A DNA stretch of 64,000 bases from an uncultured Lachnospiraceae bacterium (GTDB lineage Bacteria; Bacillota; Clostridia; Lachnospirales; Lachnospiraceae): the NCBI GenBank assembly GCA_910579325.1, contig CAJTTU010000001.1:18396-82395 (forward strand). Direction: 5' to 3'. Made by a program: the position numbers and the translations under genes. Positions within the stretch are counted from its first letter, which is position 1; every line of letters starts with the position of its first letter. Positions 6,572 to 13,942 of the stretch are shown one piece after another. The notes beneath the pieces are model-generated. The model was not told the origin of the DNA. It did not search any database and worked only from the letters and a program-made list of their open reading frames with translations.

Positions 6572-7993
6572 ATGGCATTAAAAGCATTGCTGTTAAGGAG
6601 CAGACTGGATAAAGCAAAAAAAGAGCTGGAATGCTTGAGGGAAAAGGATGCGGAATTTGAAACGAGGGAAGCGGAGCTGGAGGCGGCGGTTGCGGAGGTG
6701 ACGGAGGAAACGCCTGACGAGGACCGGGAAGCGCTGGAGCAGCAGGCGGACGCATTCCAGGAAGAAAAAGACGGCCATGAGGAATCGAAAGGGAGCCTGG
6801 AGGCTGAAATTGAAAAGCTGGAAAAAGAGCTGAAAGAAGAAGAAAAACGCAGCGCGGCGGCGGCGGGCACCCCTGAAAAAAGGGGAGAAAGGAAGGAAAT
6901 TACGGTGGCAGCAGGAATGAAAACGGCGTTTTTTGGGATGAACATGCAGGAACGGGATGCTTTTTTTGCCCGTGAAGAAGTAAAGGGGTTTCTTGAACGG
7001 GTAAGAAGCTGCATAAAAGAAAAAAGGGCGATCAACAACGTGGGACTGGTTATCCCGGAGGTGATGCTGGAGCTTTTAAAAACAAAGGTGGAAGAAACGT
7101 CCAAACTGTTGAGAAGGGTAAACCTGCGTCCTGTCACCGGCACGGCCAGACAGCGGATTATGGGGGTCATTCCGGAAGCGGTATGGACGGAAATGTGTGC
7201 GACCTTGAATGAGATGAGCCTGGGCTTTAACGATGCGGAGGTGGACGGCTATAAGGTCGGAGGGTACTTTGCCGTACACAACGCAATCCTGGAAGATAAC
7301 GATGTAAACCTGGCTTCGGAAATCATTAACGCCCTGGGAAAATCAATCGGAAAGGCCCTGGATAAAGCGATTATCTATGGCACGGGGACAAAAATGCCTC
7401 TGGGTATCGTGACCAGGCTGGCACAGGCTGTGAAGCCGAGCGACTATTCGGTAACGGCCCGGGAGTGGAAAAACCTGAGTACAACAAACCTGAAAACAGC
7501 AGGAACCGGCAAAAAGGGGATCGAGCTGTTTAAAGAACTGGTATCGGCGACCGGCGTGATCGAGAATGATTACTCTGATGGGGGACTTATCTGGGTGATG
7601 AACAAAAAAACGCATACGGAGCTGATGGTGCAGTCTATGGACAAGAACCTGAATGCTGCCGTTGTCGCCGGAATCGGGAACGCCATGCCGGTGATCGGCG
7701 GGGAGATCGTGGAACTGCCCTTTGTGCCCGATAACAACATCGTATTCGGGTATTTTGATATGTACCTCCTGGCGGAGCGGGCCGGCACGGCCCTCGGGCA
7801 GTCGGAGCACTACCGGTTTATCGAGGAGCAGACGATCTTTAAAGGGACCGCAAGGTATGACGGGATGCCGCTGATTCCGGAAGCGTTTGCTGCCATGACC
7901 ATCACGGCGGAAACACCGAAAACGTCCGTCTCCTTTACTGCCGACGAAGCAAACAAAGAAAAAGGGGAGGAGAGCGCAGGCGGTGAAGGATAA
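6572..7993 (+). CDS. Major capsid protein with N-terminal scaffold domain
   Basis: 473 residues. Residues 1 to about 105 form a Glu/Lys/Ala-rich coiled coil, the delta domain that acts as built-in scaffold and is removed by the prohead protease. The rest is an HK97 gp5-like shell protein: 'VIPEVMLELLKTKVEE', 'GYFAVHNAILEDNDVNLASEIINALGKSIGKALDKAIIYG' split by loops, then 'FGYFDMYLLAERAG'. The cleavage point is probably near residues 105-118, after the charged stretch ending 'EKRGERKEI', but this is inferred. The C-terminal tail past 'TITAET' is acidic. Confidence 0.92.
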   Translation: MALKALLLRSRLDKAKKELECLREKDAEFETREAELEAAVAEVTEETPDEDREALEQQADAFQEEKDGHEESKGSLEAEIEKLEKELKEEEKRSAAAAGTPEKRGERKEITVAAGMKTAFFGMNMQERDAFFAREEVKGFLERVRSCIKEKRAINNVGLVIPEVMLELLKTKVEETSKLLRRVNLRPVTGTARQRIMGVIPEAVWTEMCATLNEMSLGFNDAEVDGYKVGGYFAVHNAILEDNDVNLASEIINALGKSIGKALDKAIIYGTGTKMPLGIVTRLAQAVKPSDYSVTAREWKNLSTTNLKTAGTGKKGIELFKELVSATGVIENDYSDGGLIWVMNKKTHTELMVQSMDKNLNAAVVAGIGNAMPVIGGEIVELPFVPDNNIVFGYFDMYLLAERAGTALGQSEHYRFIEEQTIFKGTARYDGMPLIPEAFAAMTITAETPKTSVSFTADEANKEKGEESAGGEG

Positions 7994-8268
7994 TGGATAA
8001 CGAGGAAAGGAAAAAGATTTTGAAATGCGATCTGCAGTTACTTACGGATGCCCATGACGAATATCTGGGGCGGCTTTTGGAAATGGGAGCCGCCGCGATT
8101 GAACGGGAGGGCATCCGGCTGGAGGACAATATTGAGTGCGATATGGCGGTGGTCCATTATGCTGCGTACCTGTTCCGGAAACGGGCATCTGACAACGCGG
8201 CTATGCCGCGTTTTTTGCGGTATGAGCTGAATAATCTGCTGTTTGCGCAGAAAGGGGGCGGAAAATGA
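7993..8268 (+). CDS. Head-tail connector protein (gp6-like)
   Basis: 91 residues, all helical by pattern. It has an N-terminal Lys-rich helix, then 'DEYLGRLLEMGAAAIEREGI', then 'DMAVVHYAAYLFRKRAS' and 'PRFLRYELNNLLF'. This arrangement is typical of HK97 gp6-like adaptor proteins that dock under the portal. Its ATG shares a base with the capsid stop codon, and it overlaps the next gene by 4 bases. The assignment rests on position and helix pattern. Confidence 0.75.
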   Translation: MDNEERKKILKCDLQLLTDAHDEYLGRLLEMGAAAIEREGIRLEDNIECDMAVVHYAAYLFRKRASDNAAMPRFLRYELNNLLFAQKGGGK

Positions 8269-8624
8269 CGTTTGACGACGGGATTTTGGCAATATGTGAC
8301 GTTATAAATGCCGCTCCGCCCGGAAAGAAGCCGGTATACGCTTTAAAGGAAAAAGCGGCGTATTATTATGGCTATGAAAAGCTTGGCGTTACCCGCTATT
8401 ATCAGGCGAAGCAGGCGGATCAGCAGGTCGAATGCGTTGTTGCCGTCCCTGGGTGGGAAGATATCAAAACGACGGATATCTGCGTTCTGGAGGGCGGCGT
8501 ACAGTATAAAATCGCGATGGTACAGCCCGGCAAAGACGATAACGGCCTGCGGATGACGGAATTATCGCTGGAAAGGATAGATCAATCTTATGAAGTGCCT
8601 GGCAAAACGTCTGAAAATCATTGA
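8265..8624 (+). CDS. Head closure / head-tail joining protein
   Basis: 119 residues with a beta-rich middle ('QQVECVVAVPGW', 'VLEGGVQYKIAMVQP', 'LRMTELSLERI') after a basic helix. The size, strand pattern and position between connector and tail-completion genes fit SPP1 gp16-like head closure proteins that seal the filled capsid. The end overlaps the next gene by 35 bases. No single motif proves the family. Confidence 0.65.
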   Translation: MTFDDGILAICDVINAAPPGKKPVYALKEKAAYYYGYEKLGVTRYYQAKQADQQVECVVAVPGWEDIKTTDICVLEGGVQYKIAMVQPGKDDNGLRMTELSLERIDQSYEVPGKTSENH

Positions 8625-8922
8625 AGATACATTAAAAACAGTCAGTGATAACGTGGGCCATTATGAGGAATTAAAAAAGAATGACCAATACATTATCTGG
8701 GCGGAGGACGGGGCTGCCGGCCGGCTTGCGGGGAATAATGCCGTGCTTAACCAGGCCATCCAGGGAACCATTGATTATTTTACCCGGCAGGATGAGGATC
8801 CGGCAGTGGACGCTATTCAGGACGCCCTGAAAAAAGCCGGAATTCCTTCCTTCCTGAACTCTGTCCAATATGAGCATGAAACCGGATATATACATTACGA
8901 ATGGGTTTTTGAGGTGTCGTGA
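8590..8922 (+). CDS. Hypothetical minor phage structural protein
   Basis: 110 residues. It begins with an amphipathic helix ('LKIIEDTLKTVSDNV'), has 'YIIWAEDGAAGRLAGNNAVLNQAIQGTIDYFT' broken by a turn, and ends 'YIHYEWVFEV'. In related phages a small protein of this type sits between head closure and gp10-like genes and acts as tail terminator or neck component. That role is inferred from synteny. The ribosome site is weak. The gene overlaps both neighbours, suggesting translational coupling. Confidence 0.6.
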   Translation: MKCLAKRLKIIEDTLKTVSDNVGHYEELKKNDQYIIWAEDGAAGRLAGNNAVLNQAIQGTIDYFTRQDEDPAVDAIQDALKKAGIPSFLNSVQYEHETGYIHYEWVFEVS

Positions 8923-9419
8923 TGGCAAGAATACAGTTTAAGGCCGGGGACGAATACGCGCTGAAGCTGTCCAGGCTTGAGGCCGGGACGGCAGGAATCG
9001 CTAACAAAGCGATTCGTGAAGCGGCAGGGCTTGTTGCCGACGCGATCAGGAGAGAATTAGAGGGGCTGCCGACGGTGACGGAGTTTCACAACGTCCAGGC
9101 TCACAGGACAGGAGGGAAGTCCGGACTTACGATCAGGCAGAAAAAGGGCCTGACAAGGTCCTTAGGCATTACGCCGCTGGAAATGGATAAAAAGGGGTTT
9201 TATAACAGGAAGGTTGGCTTCGACGGATACAATTATGTGGTGACCAGGAAATATCCTAAGGGGCAGCCGAACCAGCTGATTGCCCGCTCCGTGGAAAGCG
9301 GCTCGGCCTATATGGATAAAATGCCGTTTGTAAGGCCCGCCATTAATAAGACAAAGCGCCAAGCGGTTGAAAGGATGCAGCAGGTTATTGACGAGGAAAT
9401 TGGAAAGGCCATGAAATAA
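8922..9419 (+). CDS. HK97 gp10-like tail completion protein
   Basis: 165 residues from the ATG at 8922, which overlaps the previous stop as TGATG. 'KAIREAAGLVADAIRRELEGLP' near the start and 'MPFVRPAINKTKRQAVERMQQVIDEEI' at the end are typical of the HK97-gp10-like family. The basic middle 'TIRQKKGLTRSLGITPLE' also fits. The protein connects the finished tail to the head. It lies directly before the major tail protein gene. Confidence 0.82.
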   Translation: MARIQFKAGDEYALKLSRLEAGTAGIANKAIREAAGLVADAIRRELEGLPTVTEFHNVQAHRTGGKSGLTIRQKKGLTRSLGITPLEMDKKGFYNRKVGFDGYNYVVTRKYPKGQPNQLIARSVESGSAYMDKMPFVRPAINKTKRQAVERMQQVIDEEIGKAMK

Positions 9420-9446
9420 AAATATATTGGCGGAAGGGAGAATGTT

Positions 9447-10061
9447 ATGGCAATTAAAGGACTGAGTATCCCTGTGTTTGGAAAATATAACTGTACGGAG
9501 GGGGCAGTCACCTATACGGACGGCGTGATCAACCCCAGCGCTGTAAGTTATACGGTGTCCGTGGAGTCTACGGACAATAACCCTCTGTATGCGAATAACC
9601 GGATTAAAGAAAATGATATCGGAAAATTCAGCACGGGGACTTATACGCTGGAGACGGATGACCTGGACCATGAGATCAGCAAGTTTTTGCTGGGGCTTAA
9701 AGAAATTACCAGAGAATACGGAGAGGGGAAAAGCGTCACATCCCTGGTGTATGATGACGATCAGAAGGCGCCGGCTCTGGGGGTAGGAATTATTGAAGAA
9801 CATCAGAATGACGATGTGGACAAATATAAAGCGGTTATTCTGAAAAGGGTTATTTTCAATATCCCGGAGGACGCTGCCAACACAAGGGCGGAAAGCATTG
9901 AATGGCAGACGAAAAGCATCGAAGGAACTATCGCAAGAAGCGAGGAAAACGGGGAAAACGGAAAATATCCGTGGAAGGAGGAAGCCTGGTTCGAGTCAGA
10001 GTCTGAGGCACTGGGATTTTTAAAGGATATACTGGGCGTAGTAAAGAAAGAGGGGCAGTAA
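9447..10061 (+). CDS. Major tail protein (tube subunit)
   Basis: 204 residues, beta-rich, from ATG 9447 after GGAAGGGAG. The pattern 'AIKGLSIPVFGKYN', 'GTYTLETDDLDHEISKFLLGL', 'APALGVGIIEEHQNDDVDKYKAVILKRVIF' (in parts) and 'ESIEWQTKSIEGTIAR' matches phi13-type major tail proteins. It polymerises into the tail tube around the tape measure protein. The flanking genes (gp10-like before, chaperone after) support this. Confidence 0.87.
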   Translation: MAIKGLSIPVFGKYNCTEGAVTYTDGVINPSAVSYTVSVESTDNNPLYANNRIKENDIGKFSTGTYTLETDDLDHEISKFLLGLKEITREYGEGKSVTSLVYDDDQKAPALGVGIIEEHQNDDVDKYKAVILKRVIFNIPEDAANTRAESIEWQTKSIEGTIARSEENGENGKYPWKEEAWFESESEALGFLKDILGVVKKEGQ

Positions 10062-10065
10062 AGAA

Positions 10066-10500
10066 ATGGCGAAAATCACTTATATAGAGATTGCGGGGAA
10101 GGAGTATCCGATGTCTTTTTCCCTGGGGGCGTCAAAAAAGATTGCGGCAAGGTTTGGAAGCGTTGAGAAGATGGGCAATCTTTTGGATAACGAAGGCGAA
10201 GTGACGGAAAAGACCATCGACGGCCTGGTATTTGTCCTTGAGCTGTTAATCTGCCAGGGGTGCGCTTATAAAAACTTTTTCGAGGCGGACACACCCAAAG
10301 ATCCGAAGGCTCCGGTGGACAGCGAGGGGAGGTATGTGCCGCCGACTACCGAGGAGCTGGAGATTGCGTGCGGGATTACGGATATCAAAGCGATATCAAA
10401 AAGCCTGGCGGAAGCGATCGGGAAATCGAACCAGACGGAAGTGGAAACACAGCCTGATGATAAAAAAAACGAAGGAGCCATGCCAGTGGAAACACGCTGA
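10066..10500 (+). CDS. Tail assembly chaperone gpG-like
   Basis: 144 residues. 'ITYIEIAGKEYPMSFSLGASKKIAARFGSVEKM' (in parts) is the usual opening of Firmicutes tail chaperones that follow the major tail gene. The protein coats tape measure before tube assembly. A slippery heptamer lies near the 3' end of the gene (10464-10470), so some ribosomes should continue in the -1 frame into the gpT part. The normal product ends 'PVETR'. Confidence 0.85.
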   Translation: MAKITYIEIAGKEYPMSFSLGASKKIAARFGSVEKMGNLLDNEGEVTEKTIDGLVFVLELLICQGCAYKNFFEADTPKDPKAPVDSEGRYVPPTTEELEIACGITDIKAISKSLAEAIGKSNQTEVETQPDDKKNEGAMPVETR

Positions 10501-10658
10501 TATGGCTTGATTTTTGGGGGAGGACTTTAAGAATCCCCTACAGGGAATATGCCTGTATGCCGGTGGGGGAACTGCTTGATTTGATAAGCGTCTATCAGAT
10601 CGCCAACGGACTGGCAGAGGAATGCGAGCCGCAAAAATATATACCTGATCTGAGGTGA
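10066..10658 (+). CDS. Tail assembly chaperone gpGT fusion by -1 frameshift
   Basis: After slippage at 10464-10470 the reading frame continues from 10470 to the TGA at 10656-10658, adding 62 residues without a start codon of its own. The added part reads 'TLIWLDFWGRTLRIPYREY', then 'MPVGELLDLISVYQIANGLAE'. It fills the otherwise empty gap before the tape measure gene. In lambda and many siphoviruses gpG coats tape measure and the T extension recruits tail tube protein, with the ratio set by frameshifting. The two codings here fit that arrangement. The efficiency of slippage is not known. Confidence 0.8.
10464..10507 (+). promoter_or_regulatory. Programmed -1 frameshift site
   Basis: The heptamer A_AAA_AAC (10464-10470) is correctly phased with the gpG frame (codons AAA, AAA, AAC). 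Five bases later begins a stem AGCCAT (10476-10481) with ATGGCT (10502-10507), whose loop can form an inner CAG/CTG and TG/CA stem. Slippery site, spacer and stem match known frameshift signals. Confidence 0.8.
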
Positions 10659-10662
10659 TACG

Positions 10663-13245
10663 ATGGGAACGGATATAGGGGCGCGGATTGGAATAGAGGG
10701 AGAAAAACAGTTTAAGGATTCCATAAAGGCGATCAACGCCGAAATGAAGTCTTTAGGCAGCTTGATGAAGTCGGTAACGGCAGGGTTTGACGGAAATGAA
10801 AGCAGCATGGAAGCCTTATCGTCCCAGAGTGAAATCCTTGGCCGCAGTGTAGCGGCGGCGGAGAAAAAGCTGGGGCTTTTGACCGGCCAGGCGGAAAGGC
10901 AGAAGGAAAAGCTGGATGAACTGGCCCGGGCGCTTGAGCAGGCGAAGCAGGAATATGGAGAAAATTCCGCTGAGGCCGGGAAGGCCCAGAATGCGTATAA
11001 CCGTCAGGCCGCCGCCGTAAATAACCTGCAGGCCCAGATTAATGACACCACGACCAGTATCAGGCAGATGGAAAGCCAGATTCGGGAAAACCAGGAGGCC
11101 GTAGAGAATTTCGGACAGGAAGTTGACGAGGCTTCCGAGACGATGGAGACCGCGGAACAGGCGGCATTTTCTTTTGGCGACGCGTTAAAGGCGTCCATTG
11201 TGGCGGACGTCATAGTGGGCGCCATGAACATGATAAAGGACGGCGTAAAAGAGCTTGGAAAGGCTCTTTTTGATTTTTCCGGGGAAAGCGAGGATGCGGC
11301 GAAAAAGGCGGCGGCTTATTTCGGCGAAACCGGGGACGCGGCAAAGGAAACGGCCGGGATCATGTCGGACATTTATGCCGAAGGTTTCGGGGAGAGCATG
11401 GACCAGGTTTCCGACGCCCTGATCGCCGTAAAAAAGAATTTAAAAGACCTTCCGGCTGACGGCCTGAAAAACATTACGGAACAGGCGATGACGCTGGATG
11501 AGCTTTTTGGCACAGATATGGATGAGACGCTCCGGGGCGTCAATTCCCTGATGCAGCAGTTTGGCCTGGACGCACAGACGGCGATGGATTACATCATCGC
11601 CGGAACACAAAATGGTCTGGACAAGACCAATGAGCTGGGAGATAACATCGCGGAGTATGCCGGTAAGTTTTCGCAGGCGGGATATTCCGCGGAGGAGTAT
11701 TTCCAGCTGCTGCAGAACGGCCTGGACGGCGGGGCATATAACCTGGATAAAGTCAACGATGCCATTAACGAGGTGACAACCAGGCTTTCGGACGGGACGA
11801 TCGAGGATGCGCTTGATTCCTTTTCGGAGGAGACCCGCCGCACATTTTCCGAATGGAAAAAAGGCGGGGCAAGCCAGAAGGAAGTCATTAACGCGGTGAT
11901 ACAGGATATCTCTAGGGCTGAGTCCCAGCAGGACGCGCTTACTATGGCGGCAACTGCGTTTGGGACAATGGGCGAGGACTTTAACCTGGGATTCGTAGAA
12001 TCCTTACATAGCGTGGGGGATGCCTATACGGATGTGGCCGGGAAAGCCGGGGAGCTGCTGGACGCGACAACCACGTCTCAGCAGGTTATTGACGCGTCTT
12101 TCCGGGAAATACAGACCGCGCTGCAGCCAGTAGGGGATTCTCTGCGTGACCTGGCGGCTTATGTAATGCCCCAGCTTGCGGATTCCGTGACCGGGGTTTT
12201 AGACGGGACAATGTCGTTAAAAGACGCCCTGATGAATATAGGCGGCGTTGGGGCGGAGGTGGTGACGGGCATAGCCGCCGGCATAACGGAAAATCTTCCG
12301 CTGTTCGCGGAGACTGCCCAGGGGCTGGTTGAAGATTTAAAAAATTATCTGGCGCAGAACCTGCCGTCTCTGATCAGCTCCGGGCTTGATGCGCTACTAA
12401 GCTTCAGCGCCGGGCTTCGGGAAAATGTGGGAAATCTGACAGACAGTGCCATCGAAATGATTATGGTGCTGGCTGATGGGCTGATTGCGTCGATTCCTGA
12501 TCTGCTTGCCACTGTACCGGAAATTGTGATGAATATTGCGGGCTGTATCAATGACAACGCGCCGAAGCTTTTGGCCGCAGCCGCTACGCTGATTTTAAAA
12601 CTGATACAGGGGTTGATACAGAATATACCGGAGATCGTAAAAAACATACCAAAGATTATACAGGCTATCACGCAGACCATTATGGCTTTTAACTGGCTTA
12701 ACCTTGGCGGCAAGGTGATGACCGGAATAGGAAATGGAATCAGGAACATGGCCGGGAGCCTGAAAAGCGCCGTAACAAACGGGTTCAGCGGGGCCATTGA
12801 TTATGTAAAGTCCCTGCCAAAACAATTCCTTTCCTGGGGAAAAGATATGGTTTCAGGGCTGATCGACGGGATCCGCTCCATGATTGGGAACGTGGGAAAG
12901 GCGTGCAAAGACCTTGCGGGCTCTATCGCGTCCTATATCCACTTTTCAAAACCGGACATTGGTCCATTGTCTGATTTTGACACATATATGCCTGATATGG
13001 GGAAAATGCTGACCAGGGGAATACTGGACCAGATTCCCAGGATTACAAGCGCGATGGAAAGCCTGTCCCAGGCCATGGTGCCAGAATACAGCAACGGAAC
13101 GGCGGCTGCCTATGACAGAATGGCCGCAAGCCTGGATAATTTACAGATTGTACTGGATGACGGGACGGTGGTAGGAAAGGTGACACCCAAAATAGACCGG
13201 CTTATGGGCCAGTATACCGGACGGAAGGAGCGGTACAATGTCTGA
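10663..13245 (+). CDS. Phage tail tape measure protein
   Basis: 860 residues. The first 170 are coiled coil, with many Gln/Glu/Ala heptads and the typical 'MKSLGSLMKSVTAGFDG' opening. A TMP core 'FGETGDAAKETAGIMSDIYAEGFGES' (in parts) and several hydrophobic membrane-like stretches lie between residues 530 and 700. It sets tail length; by the rule of about 0.15 nm per residue the tail would be near 130 nm. It starts 5 bases after the frameshift product's stop and overlaps the distal tail gene by 8 bases. Confidence 0.92.
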   Translation: MGTDIGARIGIEGEKQFKDSIKAINAEMKSLGSLMKSVTAGFDGNESSMEALSSQSEILGRSVAAAEKKLGLLTGQAERQKEKLDELARALEQAKQEYGENSAEAGKAQNAYNRQAAAVNNLQAQINDTTTSIRQMESQIRENQEAVENFGQEVDEASETMETAEQAAFSFGDALKASIVADVIVGAMNMIKDGVKELGKALFDFSGESEDAAKKAAAYFGETGDAAKETAGIMSDIYAEGFGESMDQVSDALIAVKKNLKDLPADGLKNITEQAMTLDELFGTDMDETLRGVNSLMQQFGLDAQTAMDYIIAGTQNGLDKTNELGDNIAEYAGKFSQAGYSAEEYFQLLQNGLDGGAYNLDKVNDAINEVTTRLSDGTIEDALDSFSEETRRTFSEWKKGGASQKEVINAVIQDISRAESQQDALTMAATAFGTMGEDFNLGFVESLHSVGDAYTDVAGKAGELLDATTTSQQVIDASFREIQTALQPVGDSLRDLAAYVMPQLADSVTGVLDGTMSLKDALMNIGGVGAEVVTGIAAGITENLPLFAETAQGLVEDLKNYLAQNLPSLISSGLDALLSFSAGLRENVGNLTDSAIEMIMVLADGLIASIPDLLATVPEIVMNIAGCINDNAPKLLAAAATLILKLIQGLIQNIPEIVKNIPKIIQAITQTIMAFNWLNLGGKVMTGIGNGIRNMAGSLKSAVTNGFSGAIDYVKSLPKQFLSWGKDMVSGLIDGIRSMIGNVGKACKDLAGSIASYIHFSKPDIGPLSDFDTYMPDMGKMLTRGILDQIPRITSAMESLSQAMVPEYSNGTAAAYDRMAASLDNLQIVLDDGTVVGKVTPKIDRLMGQYTGRKERYNV

Positions 13246-13942
13246 TTATGATGGCGCGATGCTGAATGAGAAACATACATATAAGGATCTGGGGCTGTTT
13301 ATAAAGACCGTAAGGATTGCTCCGCCAAAGCCCCGGATTTACAAAATTTCGGTGCCGGGAAGGGACGGGAGCCTGGATCTGACAGAGACTAACGGGCATG
13401 TCACATATGAAAGCCGGGCGGTGGAAATCGTTTTAAACGGGAAAAAGGAGGAATCCCGGTGGGTCTCCTTTATGTCGGAATTTACAAATCTGTACCATGG
13501 CAGTACGGTGAAAGTGATTTTTGACTGCGATCCATCTTTTTATTACATTGGCAGGGCATCTGTGGCGGCAGATTTTGAAAGGGGGATTGAGGTAGCCTGC
13601 TTTACTCTTGCGGTGGATGCCGACCCATATAAATATGAGATTACATCCAGCCTGGATGACTGGCTCTGGGATCCCTTCTGTTTTGAGACTGATATCATAC
13701 GGGAGTATAAGGACCTGGTTGTGGATGGCAGCAGGGCGCTGATGATTCCCGCCCTGCGCAAACGGGTGGTTCCCACCATCTATGCATCGGCGGATATGAC
13801 AGTAACCTATAATGGGGAAACATATCCTCTGACCGTCGGCATAAACAAAATTTATGATATCTCCCTGCCGGAAGGGGAGAATATCCTGATTTTTATGGGG
13901 CATGGCACGGTCAGCATTGATTACAGGGGAGGGAGTTTGTAA
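13238..13942 (+). CDS. Distal tail protein (Dit-like)
   Basis: 234 residues, beta-rich. 'KHTYKDLGLFIKTVRIAPPKPRI' near the start, 'VPGRDGSLDLTE' and later 'RWVSFMSEFTNLYHGS' match the N-terminal barrel of Siphovirus Dit proteins. The second half forms a small beta domain ending 'HGTVSIDYRGG'. Dit forms the hub joining tail tube and tip. It sits between tape measure and the tail-tip protein, as expected. Confidence 0.87.
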   Translation: MSDYDGAMLNEKHTYKDLGLFIKTVRIAPPKPRIYKISVPGRDGSLDLTETNGHVTYESRAVEIVLNGKKEESRWVSFMSEFTNLYHGSTVKVIFDCDPSFYYIGRASVAADFERGIEVACFTLAVDADPYKYEITSSLDDWLWDPFCFETDIIREYKDLVVDGSRALMIPALRKRVVPTIYASADMTVTYNGETYPLTVGINKIYDISLPEGENILIFMGHGTVSIDYRGGSL

